64,000 nt of DNA from Hemicordylus capensis. Lineage: Eukaryota > Chordata > Lepidosauria > Squamata > Cordylidae. Where the stretch lies: contig NC_069670.1 in NCBI RefSeq assembly GCF_027244095.1, positions 15,891,320-15,955,319 on the forward strand. Reading direction: 5' to 3'. Position numbers and translations under genes: made by a program. The notes under the pieces were generated by a model. The model was not told where the DNA came from. It worked only from the letters and a program-made list of their open reading frames with translations, and ran no database searches. This document shows, piece by piece, positions 32,979 through 45,127 of the stretch; within the stretch, counting starts at the first letter, position 1, and each line of letters opens with the position of its first letter.

Positions 32979-33451
32979 GGTGGTGGGGCTGTGGCATGAT
33001 GAGAGAGCATTTGTGTTGCCCACAGAAGGTCCCAGTTTCAATTTCCGGGTATGACTGGGAAAGACTCCTGCCTGAAACTTTGGTGAAATCACTACCAATC
33101 AATATAGAAAATCCAGAGCTAGATGGACCAATGATCCAGCTAGCTCAGCTTTCAGTAAAAGACAGATTCTCATAAGGGGATGGGGCTGTAGCTCAGTGAA
33201 AGAGAATCTGATTTGCATGCAGAAGGTCCTAGGTTCAGTTCCTGCTGTCTCCTGGTAGGACTGGGAAAGACTCCTGGAGAAGACACTACTAGTCAGATTA
33301 GATAATGCTGAGCTAGAATGATCCATCCAGCTCAGCCTTCAGTAGAAGACAAATTCTCATGAGGGGGTGGGGCTGTAGATCAGTGAAAGAGAATCTGCTT
33401 TGCATGCAGAAGTTCCCCAGTTCAATCCCTGGCAGCTCCCCCCCCTGCTAA
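32979..33451 (+). mobile_element. Head-to-tail SINE array
   Basis: Counterpart of 10828-11300, with the same two full copies and a cut third. Confidence 0.8.
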
Positions 33452-34761
33452 GCAAAAGAGAGATGCCATTTTAAGAACGTGCCCCCTGGCCTACTGGGGA
33501 TTCTCATACTGGGTGTCAGAAGAAGACCTGAAGATGGAGCTCTGTCCCAAAGACCTCCTAATCTGAAGAGAAACTCAAGGGAAACACCAAGAATATCTAC
33601 TGAGGTCAAGGATGCCAGGCTGGGCTGAAGAGGGACAGTTGCTCTCCCCCTTACTAAGCGGAAGAGACTTACCCCCTCATTTATTTATTTATTTTAATTA
33701 TTTAATATTTATTTTTAAGCATCTCTTGCTTTTAACCATGGGGATTGGGGAAATAGTCACCTCCTTTAGTTGAGGGGTATGACTAGGAGCCCAGATGCGC
33801 AGAAACCCATTTTCTTTGGGGGCAGATAATTGCACCCGGAGCGAAATAAAGTGATGAATGAGGTACTGCAAGCTGGGACAGAAGGCCTGATGGGATAATG
33901 CACCCTTTGGGGTCCGAGCCCATTTCTTGTTTCTGTGCAGGTTGACCATTTGGGAGGCAGGAAACCCAAATGCTTGACACCCAGCAGGAAGTGGAAAACA
34001 TCAAAGCGTCAGCTTGGCCACAAATTGCTTGTCTCCTCACACCATTGAGCACTGCTGACTTCATGATCTGCCTGTTAAGAATTAGGCTATTCTGCTAACA
34101 ACCTGCATTAAGGATTCTGTCCTCTATTACACCCACATCCTCGGAGCATCAAAGCTACCTTGCATGTATCCCCTTGAGGAGCTTAGAATCTTTTACCCAG
34201 GTGGCTGTCTAAGCCCAAGGGGACCACCTCCCATATGATATCGCTGTTCCCATCTGGCAGCAGTCACAGTTCCTTCATTAAAATAAATAAATTTAAATTC
34301 CGACTTCATATTGTGCAACTCTTTGATTTCCCTACCGAGGACTGTCACATGAGACTAAAGCTCCGTTAGCACATCGGCCTGGAAGGCACACAGGAAGATG
34401 ATTTTCTTCAGACATCTGCTCAAGTGTGTTAATAACAGGGTGGGAGGTGCATTTGTTTCAAGGGTGAAGCGAAACCCAGCCAAATAGAGCCCACTTAGCT
34501 TTAATTTATCAGGAAAGAGATGGAGACTTTAACCAATAGTGGCAGAGGGATGAGGATGGAGCTCAGTGTGGGTTTTAAGGGTCAAAGTTCAGTGGAAGCA
34601 TGTCTGCTTTTTATGCAGGATGTCACATTTTCAATCCCTGACATCTCCACGTCAATACTTTATAGAAGAATGATCGTAGCTCGGTGGGAAACCATCCACT
34701 TTAGATGCAGGCATTTCCAGGTCAATCCCCAACATCTCCAGGTCAATACAATTCAGGTTGA

Positions 34762-35380
34762 AAGCACACCGCTCAGTGGTAGAACATCTGCTTTGCATGC
34801 AAGAGGCCCCAGATTCCATCCCTGGCACTCAGCATTTCCAGGTAGGACTGGGAAAGATGCCTGCCTGAAACCTTGGAGAGCTGCTACCAGTCAGTGTAGA
34901 CCAGGTCTGCTCCACTCTGACCGTCCTTTAGACGTTAGCCTTCAACTCCCAGAATCCCTTCATATTGGTCATTGTGGCTGGGGTTTATGGGAGTTGTAGT
35001 CCAAGCACACCTGGAGGGCCGAAGCTGATCAACCCTCGTGTAGACAATACTGAGTGAGGTGGACCAATGACTTAACTCAGTATAAGGCTGCTTCCTGTGC
35101 ACCTGTCCTATTCATTTGGGGGGATGGGGCCAAAGTTTAGTGGGAGAGCTTCTAGTTTGTATGTAGAAGGCGCTGGGTTCACAGTAGGGATGTGCAAACG
35201 TGTTCAACATCAAAGCAGTTCATGACGTCAAAACATGTTCAACGTCGACCCCGGACCAGACCACCACCCCAGCCCACTTGCGTACTGGCCCAGTCCGATT
35301 CGAACCAAATCAGACCAGCTGGTTCCATGCACACCCTTAGTTCACAGGTCTGACCATTAATGGCAGCTTCCTGTGTTCCT
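34762..35380. mobile_element. SINEs split by two hAT-like MITEs
   Basis: MITEs at 34902-35037 and 35185-35339, each with the same 8-bp target duplication as in unit 1. Confidence 0.85.
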
Positions 35381-36121
35381 ATTTTCTTCTTCTCTTTTAG
35401 AATACCTTTCATTTCTTTTCTTTGGTTTTTAGAAAGAAAGAAATATCTACTGCCATCACCACCCAAATATAATCTGGTGCCCCTTAATGAACTGGGTACC
35501 TCCAAATGGATCCAGAAATCTAATGTTCCAATACCTGAATCCTCCTGAAATGTATAAACCTATATGGGAAAAACAAAGAGAGGCCTGAAGTGGTTTTTTA
35601 AAATATGAACACTGGCTAAACGTTTATATGCAATTTATCTGTATCCCACACAAAGTCCAATAGGGCCGCCCACCAAAAAAAGAGAAAACCGCCTTCTGTG
35701 ACTGGTGCTCCTCAACAACTGTCCAGAAGGCCTTGCCTTATGTTCTGTTGCTATGGAAACAGCTGCATAGTAGGTCCTTGTCATGATCAAAACTGGAACC
35801 ATTCCTTTTGCGAACCACCACCACCCCTTGCAAACAGCTTCACCCATTCCATATTTACTTAGAGGGAAATCTGTATTTAGTAGGGCTTACTTCCAAGACG
35901 GCATTCCAAAATGTATAGCGTTAAGGAACATTCCGGGAAGAAGGAAGGCAATCTGGGTGTTTCCACTTCATTAGCTGATGCCAGCATAATTTTGTTTTTT
36001 GCTCTGAAATCTTTGGGGTAATTAGAGTAATCTTGGATGTGATGAAACCAGCCGATTTTGATAATTAAGATCATGAGTGCAAAAGGGTGTCTCTCAGCCA
36101 TTAAGGACACCGTGAGCAGAG

Positions 36122-36202
36122 TATAAAAGCCTCCGTCTCTCCACAATCAACCATCAACTTATCTCGTGCCTTCTCTTGCCTTCCTACTCCTTCGAGGAAC
36201 AG
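36122..36202 (+). promoter_or_regulatory. TATA box and non-coding exon 1 of B2
   Basis: TATAAAA at 36122-36128, donor GTAAGC after 36202. The intron 36203-37278 ends CTTACAG. Confidence 0.82.
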
Positions 36203-37300
36203 GTAAGCTTGGCTTGTTCAAGCCGTTTCATTTATACTTCCTGAAATATCACTTTACTGAGACGGTTAGCCTTGTGAGATGGATGCTTGCATTTCCATCT
36301 TGTGCTATGGGGTTCTTGGATTCATCGCCCAATATATTTCTGGGGGTGTTTGAGTCTTCGGATGGTCCAGATGTTGGCTGAGAAGCTAAACATTCTCCTC
36401 ACATTTGGGCTTCTTTGGGTGTATCTACCTTACACACTTTAAATTAGTTTGTTATCCTCTCTCCCCCATGAAACCTAAGGGATTTTTGTTGTCTGAGAAG
36501 GGGCTAGGGACCTCGAATGGAATCCAAACAACATTTCCCAGGATTCCTTGGAGGAAGCCATGACAGTTGACACTGCTATGAAATTATTATCATGCTTTTG
36601 GAGTGGTGGAGAGGGCTGCTGTCAAGGGGTGAATAATATCTGGGCTTAATCCCGGAAGACCAAACTTGGTGAAGCAGAACATAGGAAGCTGCCTTCTACT
36701 GAGCCAGACCTTTGATCCATCTAGCTGATTGGCAGTGGCTCTCTCAGGTTCCAGGCAGGAGTCTTTCCCAGCCCTACCTGGAGATGCTGCCTGGGACCTT
36801 CTGCATGTGAAGTGGGTTCTCTGCCATGGAGAGATCTTCAGAAGTCTACAGCTTGAATACATTTTGGATGCACAGAATCTGTGGTTGGGCATTCTGGGAG
36901 CTATAGTCCAAAAACAGTGGGAGGGTCAAAGTTGAGCAGCCCTGCCCAAGCTCTTCACTTGGTGCATATATATGAGAGGAGTGTGTAGTGGTCAGAGGCC
37001 TGAATATGAGCAAGGGTGGAATCCTTGCTTGTGAAGACAATGCCACCAGAATTTGGCCAATCCAGATTGGAAATTCCACAGGGCTTTGGAGGTGGGGAAA
37101 CCCTCTTATTACATGCAAGCCAGAGGAAATGAAGTGAAATGAAATTCTGAAAACCTCACCAGGTTTCACTGGTGGCATCTTGGCTCCTGTGATGGTCCGA
37201 GCAAAGTAACAAGATCCACGACTGAGTATCTTGAGTAAGAGTTCAGTTCTGATGCCTTCTGTTCTGCCAATCTTACAGACTCACCTCCAGCTTTCCAGCC

Positions 37301-37786
37301 ATGGTTTTTAACTGCGGACCAGCCTGCACCGTCCCATCCTGTGCTTCTACCCCAGTGGTCAGTTTCGACTCTGCAAGGAATGGCTAAGGCTATGGCCTTA
37401 GTGGTCTTGGCTATGGCTATGGCCTTGGTGGCCTTGGCTATGGAGGTCTGGGCTCTGGCTATGGAGCCGTCGAAACTTCTGGCAACCCTCGCACCCTGGC
37501 CGGAGACATCCCTTCCCCCTTCAACCAGATCCCCCCAGCAGAGGTCGTGATCCAGCCTCCCCCCTTCTTGGTGACCATCCCAGGAGCCATCCTGTCCGCT
37601 AGCTGCGAACCCGTCTCCGTGGGAGGCATCACTCCCTGCGCCATTGGTGGTTCCGGGATTGTAGGATCCGGTCTCTATGGGGGTCTGGGTTATGGTTATA
37701 GAACCCTTGGAAGGAGGAGTGGATATTTTGGAAAGAAGTCTCTCCTGGGGCGCCGTGGAAGCGTCTGTGGGAATGTGTGCATATAA
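37301..37786 (+). pseudogene. Corneous beta-protein pseudogene B2 (premature stop at codon 29)
   Basis: Same length and same TAA (37385-37387) as B1 and B3, otherwise in frame. It has private changes at conserved places: the NLGTLAGVIP stretch reads NPRTLAGDIP, which puts Pro, Arg and Asp where all other copies have Leu, Gly and Val. It also has RSGYFGKKS where B1 has RSGYFGKRS. Such changes fit loss of constraint after the stop arose. Promoter, splice sites and the ATTAAA signal (38269-38274) are intact. Confidence 0.9.
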
Positions 37787-38274
37787 ACCTATTAGAGCCA
37801 AGAAGAATTTCCACATGACCATAGGAACGACCAGGAATGGGCAGCCATGACCTAGAACCATAACTGACGTCAACCCCCTAGATTCAGTCATGCTAAGAGT
37901 CTGCTCTCCCATCCAGCGTCAACAGTAGTTTCCCATTCTCAGCATGTCTGAAACTCAGGACCCAAGTTTTCTTGACTCTATTTTCCTGTCGCCCTCCGAG
38001 TCCCTCCAACATTTTCATCTCTCTGTGCTAATTTCGCTCTCTCATCTCCATTAAGATGTAGGCTTCTCTCTCGGGGAAAGAGCCTCTGCGTTTGATGTCT
38101 GTACATGAATCTGGAAAGATTTGCCGGCCTCGGACTTGAAGGAGAGCCCTTGGTTTCTTTCCTCTTTGCTTGTTCTAGAAGATACTAAATGAGGAAGCTG
38201 TTCAATTTCTGCACGACTCCTGCTCTTTTTTGCTATTACTGTCAAGTGTACTGCTGTTTTTCATGCCTATTAAA
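37787..38274 (+). terminator. 3' UTR and ATTAAA poly(A) signal of B2
   Basis: ATTAAA at 38269-38274, as in B1. Confidence 0.75.
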
Positions 38275-38406
38275 GCATTTTCTGCATCTCAACTCCAGTG
38301 TCTATGAATTTGGTTTCTTCACGTTCCTGTATGTTGTACACCAGTAAAATGGTTAGGGCCAAGTCCAGAGGCCAGGTCCAGAGGCCTGGTGGGGTGAAAG
38401 ATCCTA

Positions 38407-38942
38407 GGAACACAGAAAGTTGCTTGATGCTGAGTCAGGACCCTGGTCCACCTCGCTCAGTATTATCTGCTCTGACTGGCAGCAGCTTGTCAAGGTTTCA
38501 GGCAGGAGTCTTTCCTGGCCCTACCTGGAGATGCCTCCTGGGACTGAGCCTGAACTCCTGAATGCAAAGCAGATGCTCCAACCCTGAGCTACAGCCCCAT
38601 CCTCTAAGCATCAGGAATGAGTGATTGCTGTTGATGTATCTCCCATAGCTAAACAACACAGGAGTCCTCACCACTTCTTGGCATTTTGGCTAAGATCACA
38701 TGTGAACTGAGGGATGTGGCTTAGCTTATTAGGAACATAGGAAGCTGCCATATACTGAGTCGGACTATTGGTCAATTTAGCTCTGTATTGTCTTCACAGA
38801 CTGGCAGCGGCCTCTCCAAGGTTGCAGGCAGGAATCTCTCTCAGCCCTATCTTGGAGATGCTGCCAGGGAGGGAACTTGGAACCTAGATACTCTTCCCAG
38901 AGCGGCTCCATCCCCTAAGGGGGGAATCTCTTACAGTGCTCA
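38407..38942 (-). mobile_element. Two tRNA-derived SINEs
   Basis: Counterparts of 16255-16452 and 16580-16790. Confidence 0.78.
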
Positions 38943-39490
38943 CACTTCTAGTCTCCCTTTCATATGCAACCAGGGTGGACCCTGCTGAGCTAAGGGGCCC
39001 AGTCATGCTTGCTACCACCGGACCAGCTCTCCGCTCCTCCCAGCTTGGGTGCCAGCTCCTTTTGGGCTACGACATCAATCATCCCCTTTGTGACTGAGGA
39101 TGATGAGATTTGTAGTCCAGCAACATTGGGGAGCCCCAATTTGAGAACCTTTGGCATAGAGAAAGACTCAAGGGGTTACTATCTCAGTATTACTATCAGT
39201 TTTTATTACAGCCATTGGCCAACCAAGAGATAAAAATCAGAATAACAAATATAACTGATATGCACAAATAGTGGCTAATAATTACACACAATGCAACAGT
39301 ATAGAAGCAGGGTTACTATCTCCCCATCTCTTGCATACAGAGCTTTAGACTATAGCCTTCCTCCCTCAAACCCCCGAGATTTCCTCCCTGCTCTACTTAA
39401 GCAAGCAGTTCATTACAATCAGATAGATTAGCTACAGAACAATCTTACAATATCCTAGAAAACACAACTTCCCGCACCATAAGGTTTCTC

Positions 39491-39866
39491 GGATGGATGG
39501 ATGGATGGATGGATGGATGGATGGATGGATGGATGGATTGCTGTCAAGTTGGTGTCGACACTTAGCGACCACATCGAGAGATTCTCTCTAGGATAATCTG
39601 TCTTCCACTTGGCCTTGAAGGTCTCTCAGTGGTTCATTCACTGTCGTCCTCATTGACGAGTCCATCCACCTGGCTGCTGATCGTCCTCTTCTTCTCTTTC
39701 CTCCAATGTTCCCCATCATGATGGACTTCTCGATGGGGCTGGGTCTTTGCATAATGTGACCCAAGTATGATCGTTTGAGCCTGGTCATTTGTGCCTCGAG
39801 TGAAAATTCTGGATGGATTTGTTCTCTGATCCATTTGTTTCCTTTCCTGGCTGCCCATGGTTTCCC
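39491..39866 (-). mobile_element. Bov-B (RTE) LINE, 3' end only
   Basis: As in unit 1 but with twelve tail repeats (39491-39538) instead of six. Confidence 0.8.
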
Positions 39867-40285
39867 TATCTGTAGCCTTATCTACTGGCTAGCTACTGTT
39901 AACTAGGGATGTGCACGAATCAATTTTTTTCATTTCAATTTGGAATCACCCCTGATTTGTTTGGGGTCTGAATCTGACCACCCAAATCACCCCGGATTCC
40001 GTTTGTACCCGAATTTTCCTAATCTGCTTCTGAATCTTAATTGATTGGCTAGCTACTGTTAATTGCTGATGGGTTTTAACCCATTGCCTGCATTGTGAGG
40101 GAAAGCAGGCTTAATATTGAATAACTAGAGCTTGGCATGAAATTAATCTTCTCGACCGGGAAGATTCAATGACAAGGGAGTCATCGATCTATAAGAACAC
40201 TGATTATAAAATTGGCGGTATAAGAAAACGTGTCCCTACTAGACTAGTATTGGTTTGCATTTGAATGGGAGACTACACATAAGAC

Positions 40286-41096
40286 ATTCCCCTTAGGAGA
40301 TGGGGCCGCTCTGGGAAGAACACCTCCATGCTTGCAGGCAGACAATCTCAAGGTCCCTCTGTGCCATCTCTAGTTAGGCCTGCAAGATACTTTTGCCTGT
40401 GACCTTGGAGAAGATGCTGCCCATCTACGTAGACAATACTGAGCTAGATGGACCCATGGTCTGACTTGGTCTAAGGCAACTCCTTATGGTCCTAGAACAC
40501 AGGCACATAGGAAGCTGCCTCAAACTGAGTCAGACCCTTGGTCATCAAGTTCAGTATTGTCAGCACTGGCTGGCAGCAGCTATTGCAGGCAGGAGTCTCT
40601 CCTAACCCTACCTAGAGATGCTGCCAGGGACTGAACCTGGAATTCCCAGCATGCAAAGCAGACACTCTTCCACTGAGCTATAGCCCCAAACCCCATGAAA
40701 GCTTGCTTGACTACTAGGAGGGCCCAACAGGAGATAATACCAAGAGTTGCACTGGGTTATGCCCTTATAAAAGCTGTTAAATTGATACCCCTGAAGGGTC
40801 ATGAGCTGTTAATTGGCATGGGGAGTGGTGGCAGAGACCCACACATGATGCAACAGGACTATATCACCCCTGAGTATTGGCCACTGTGGAAAACCATTGG
40901 TCCATCTAACTCAGTATTGTCTACACTGATTTGCAGCAGCACTCCAAGATTAGAGACAAGAAACTTTCCCAGCCCTACTTGGAGATGCCAGAGCTTGAAT
41001 CTGGGACTTTCTGCATGCCAACATTCGGATGTTCTTGGAACCTTCTGCTCTTCCCAGAGCGGCTCCATCCCGAAGGGAATTTCTTAAAAGTGCTCA
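40286..41096. mobile_element. Cluster of three tRNA-derived SINEs
   Basis: Counterpart of 18110-18920, including the 23-bp deletion near 40820 shared with unit 1 and absent from unit 3. Confidence 0.75.
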
Positions 41097-41556
41097 GATA
41101 TGGTCTCCCATTCAAATGCAAGCAGAGGAGATCCTGCTCAGCTAATGGGACAAGTCATGCTTGCTACCACAAGATCAGCTCTCCTCCCATTAGGGGGATG
41201 GAGAGGTGGGGTTATGGCTCCCCAACTGTGGCGGCTATTTCAGTGGTGGTGGGGCAGAGATAGTTTAGTAGAGGGGAAGCGGAAACAGAAACTTAATAAC
41301 AGTTTCCCCTTCCAGCTGCCTTGTCAGTTCTTTGAACTTGGGGAGCAGTGCCAACTGCCCACAGAACCTCACCTTGTTCTTTTGCAATGCCAGTCCAGTC
41401 CAAAATAAAACAGAAATTATTTATGATCTGATAATGGATGAGGGATACAATCTGGTGTCTGTTACAGAAACCTGGTTGAGGGAGGCTAGTGGCTCAATTT
41501 GGTCCCAGCTTCTCCCTCCAGGATACTATTAAAAAGTCTGGGAGCCAGTGTAGCAG

Positions 41557-41788
41557 ATAGTGTTAGTGTTAGTGTTAGTGTTAGTGTTAGTGTTAGTGTC
41601 AGGGTCAGGGTCAGGGTCAGGGTCAGGGTCAGGGTCAGGGTCAGGGTCAGAATCAGCTTCAAGGTCAGTATCAGGGTTAGGGTTAGGGTTAGGGTTAGGG
41701 TTAGGGTTACGGTTCATATCAGGTTAGGGTCAGAGTCAGGGTCAGGGTCAGGGTCAGGGTTATGGTTAGGGTTAGCGTTAGGGTTAGA
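41557..41788 (+). repeat. Telomere-like hexamer minisatellite
   Basis: Six TTAGTG, then TCAGGG and TTAGGG blocks. It is the shortest TTAGTG block of the three units. Confidence 0.95.
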
Positions 41789-42803
41789 GACTGGCATTAT
41801 TTGGCCATTTTCAAAGGGAGCACCACATACAATGCACTGCAATGATCTAAACAGAAGTTTACCAGAGCATGGGTATCTCGCTAAACGATCTTTTGAGAGG
41901 AGAGCTTAACATATGCTAGCAAACATAAATTGTCCACTTTGCTAATCAACATTTGCTTTGTTTTGCACTTGGATGAGTGACTATATTTGAGCAGGGTACG
42001 ATATTTCCCTTAGGGGATGGCACCTTAGCTCAGTGGAAGAACATTTGCATGCCTCCATGCAGAAGTTTGCAGGTTCAATCCCTGGGAACATCTCTAGGTA
42101 GGTCCGGGATAGTCTCCTGCCTAAAACTATTATGGGTAATACTGTGTTAAATGGACCAGTGGCGGGACTCAGTATAAGACAGCTTCCTCTGTTCCTGTCT
42201 TCATCCATGTAATGTCTCAGGCAGTGCATCAGCCAAAGCAGATAGAAGTGCTCCAAGAAGCTACTGAGGCTTTATGATCTGGACCGATGAGCACCTCCAG
42301 CTTGCAAACCTGGCCCTTTAGGGGGGATGCCGCCCCATTAGGAATAGGATGGACATCATTCACCCCGACAGATTAACCCCCCAAAACAATATCTCCATCT
42401 TCTCTCTGAGTCTCAGTTTGTCCACAAAGAACTCATTAAAAGCATCACAGCAGAACAAAGTCTCTGAGGGTTGGTTCGAATGGGAAGGAGCCTGAATCAG
42501 ACTCCTCACAACCCAGGACAGCTCTGTTGGAAACAAACCCCCAGAAGCAATGCGAGCAGACCAGAATTGGGGTTTTGCCGCACACACTGCCTCCGCATAA
42601 ACCTTCAAATGGGCTCTATGCTGTGTCCTGTCACATTCAAGACACATTCTCCTCCACTTGCACACCAGTCACCTAACTTGCTGCTTCAGACCCTGCATTC
42701 TTCATATATGTTCAGCTCCTCCTACATTTCACTCAATTTCTATTTGGAAATGTGCTGTTATGCATCAAGCCTCATCTTCCGCCCCACTTAACCCCCAATG
42801 CAC

Positions 42804-43352
42804 ATTGTTGCAATGAGACCCCATTTTCCCCACCTGGAAGTGGGATAGTGAATAGAGGTGGAGAAGTCCTCTCCTCAGCTTGTGTGCCCTTCCTCTCCAC
42901 ACTTGCCTCTGAGCCCTCCCACCTGTGGTTCTGCGTTCTCAGTCCAAAGCCCTCCCTGAGATCTGGAGACAGCCCCCACCACACGGTCATAAATTGGGCC
43001 GGGGGGTTTCAAGCAGACCAAGAGAGTCGTGTTAGAGTGCAGCATGGATTTTATTGAAAAGGAGTGGAGGGAACAATTGTAGGAGATGAAGGTTGTGAAA
43101 ATGATACAGGCAAGCTCAAGAAGAGAGTGGGGCTCCATCTTGGAAAGGAGACATTCAGGAAACAAAGCGGAAAGGGGGGCAAGAAAGTGGTAGCGGACGT
43201 TATTAGAGGAGCTGGAGGCTGGGATGATGGTCCCGGAACCTCACAGCTCTTCTCACTCCGGGTCTAGATGCTCCGTCACAAAACTCGATGGTGGCTGTCC
43301 GTTCCTGGTCATTTCTGCTTTCATGGGGATCTTCTTTTCAGCATTAAGAGGT
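42804..43352 (-). terminator. 3' UTR and poly(A) signal of gene C2
   Basis: AATAAA on the minus strand (TTTATT at 43050-43055). Inverted counterpart of the A 3' flank. Confidence 0.85.
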
Positions 43353-43832
43353 TTATACACAGATGTTCCCACAGACGCTCCCACAGCGCCCCAGGAGAGC
43401 CCCCCTTCCAAAATATCCACCCCCCCTTCCAAGGGCTCCATTACCGAAGCCAGAACCCAGGCTGCCATAGAGACCGGCTCCTACAATCCCGGAACCCCCA
43501 ATGGCACAGGGAGTGATGCCTCCCACGGAGACGGGCTCGCAGCTAGCGGACAGGATGGCTCCTGGGATGGTCACCACGGAGGCGGGAGGCTGGACCACGA
43601 CCTCTGCTGGGGGGAGCTGGTTGATGCAAGAAGGGTAGACTCCGGCCAGGGTGCCCAGATTGCCAGAATTTTCGACGGCTCCGTAGCCATAGCCCAGACC
43701 TCCATAGCCAAGACCTCCATAGCCGTAGCCGAGACCGCCGTATCCAAGACCACTGGAGCCTGCTGACCCAAAGCCAACAACAGGGCTGGAAGCGCAGGAG
43801 GGGACGGTACAGGCTGGTCCACAGTTGGCCAT
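43353..43832 (-). CDS. Glycine-rich corneous beta-protein (beta-keratin), gene C2
   Basis: 159 residues, three differences from C1. At these places C2 has the residues also seen in other beta-proteins here (Ile 106, Gly 112, Asn 131), so C1 carries the derived states at 112 and 131. Nine cysteines are kept. The acceptor is TTTCTTTCAG with exon 2 from 43850. The intron 43851-45045 leads to exon 1 in unit 3. Tail to tail with B2. Confidence 0.93.
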   Translation of the reverse strand: MANCGPACTVPSCASSPVVGFGSAGSSGLGYGGLGYGYGGLGYGGLGYGYGAVENSGNLGTLAGVYPSCINQLPPAEVVVQPPASVVTIPGAILSASCEPVSVGGITPCAIGGSGIVGAGLYGSLGSGFGNGALGRGGGYFGRGALLGRCGSVCGNICV

Positions 43833-45045
43833 TATCTGCTGGAGGTAAAGCTGAAAGAAAATAGCCTCAGTACAGTGAACTTTGTACTATCAGGAGTGCA
43901 GGAGATATTCTGGCAATCAAAATCATTGGCTGTAATTTCCTACTGTCCTTCAAGTCACCTATTTCCATCAATAACTCAAGTATAATAAAAACAACAACAA
44001 CAACACCATAGCGACCACAGAAATCACCTTCATCCAATTACAAAAAGCAGCTTTACTGGGAACAGCCTATATTCTGCGACGATATCTATAACAACTGACA
44101 ATAAAATTCAGCCATCCCAGGTCCTTGGGAAAGACTCGATGTCTAGATAAAATGAACCAGTCAATGAAACCTGTCTGACTGTGTGAATAAATAAATAATA
44201 ATAATGATAAATAACAAAAAAAACCTGCTTTTCAACAATTTTTTCATATAGAAAAATAATAGTACATAAATAAAGATGGCTGCCTCACAACTGGACAGTA
44301 AACCTAGATTGTTATTGTTTTATCTTTCACGTTATGTTGTGAATATATCTATGCATCTGAGAGACAGACTGCCCTCTCGTCATCTCTTCTGCCTTGTGGG
44401 CTTCACCCTGCTGCTGCACAGACTGTCTGATCCCTTGCTAAGGAGACATCTCTGGTGATCTGTCAGCAGGTGTGCTTTTCCACACATTTCCAAATGTGTG
44501 CACAGAACAACGCTTGCCAGGTTTGATCTCGAGGCAGCCAGAGTCCATGATCAGAACTCTCTCCCTCAGAGACCAGGGACGTCTGCCGTTCAAATACGAC
44601 TCAGGCACAGATTCTTATACAAAGAAATCTTGCATCAACAGAGCACATTTTAGAGTGCCTGCTACAACATCTAACCACCTGCAAAATGCTCATGTCACTG
44701 GGATTTCAACCAATCTGTCCCAGTCCATGGTTGTGTTGCTCTATGAAGCACAGCACCCTAACCCTAACCCTTTTCTTTTCCTTTCTCTCTTTCCCCCCTA
44801 ATATCAAATCTCCTGCCTTCTGTCAAACATCTCCCCTTTTCTTCCTTCTCTGTTAGGAAAGGAAAAAGAAAAGCAGTGATGTCCCATTTCTCCTTCCTTC
44901 CTCTGAGGCCGTCCATGGCAGGAGGGGAGGCTGAGTGGCTGTCATGCCACCCCTCCAAATCTGCCACCCAAAGAGGCCTGATTCCACATGCCTCATAGGA
45001 GGGCCGGCTCTTTGACAGGTCTGTTCAAAGTGCCTCTTGACTTAC

Positions 45046-45127
45046 CTACAGGAGTAGAGAACAAGAGAAGGAGAGCAGATCGAGTGAAGCTGATGGAAGA
45101 TCTCAGGATGGGGTGGCCTTTTATACC
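45046..45127 (-). promoter_or_regulatory. TATA box and non-coding exon 1 of C2
   Basis: GGTATAAAAG at 45118-45127 on the minus strand, exon end CTGTAG at 45046, donor GTAAGT. About 2.8 kb from the A3 TATA box in the opposite direction. Confidence 0.85.

Larger units (their letters stand above)
21936..44094. repeat. Tandem unit 2 of about 22 kb (complete)
   Basis: Second copy, 22159 bases against 21935 for unit 1. It holds exon 1 of C1, then A2, D2, B2 and the coding exon of C2. Private changes include the loss of one 72-bp repeat unit near 24630 and a gain of about 29 bp near 25241-25270 that looks like a local duplication of AAATTCAGCTTCT-type sequence. Confidence 0.95.
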
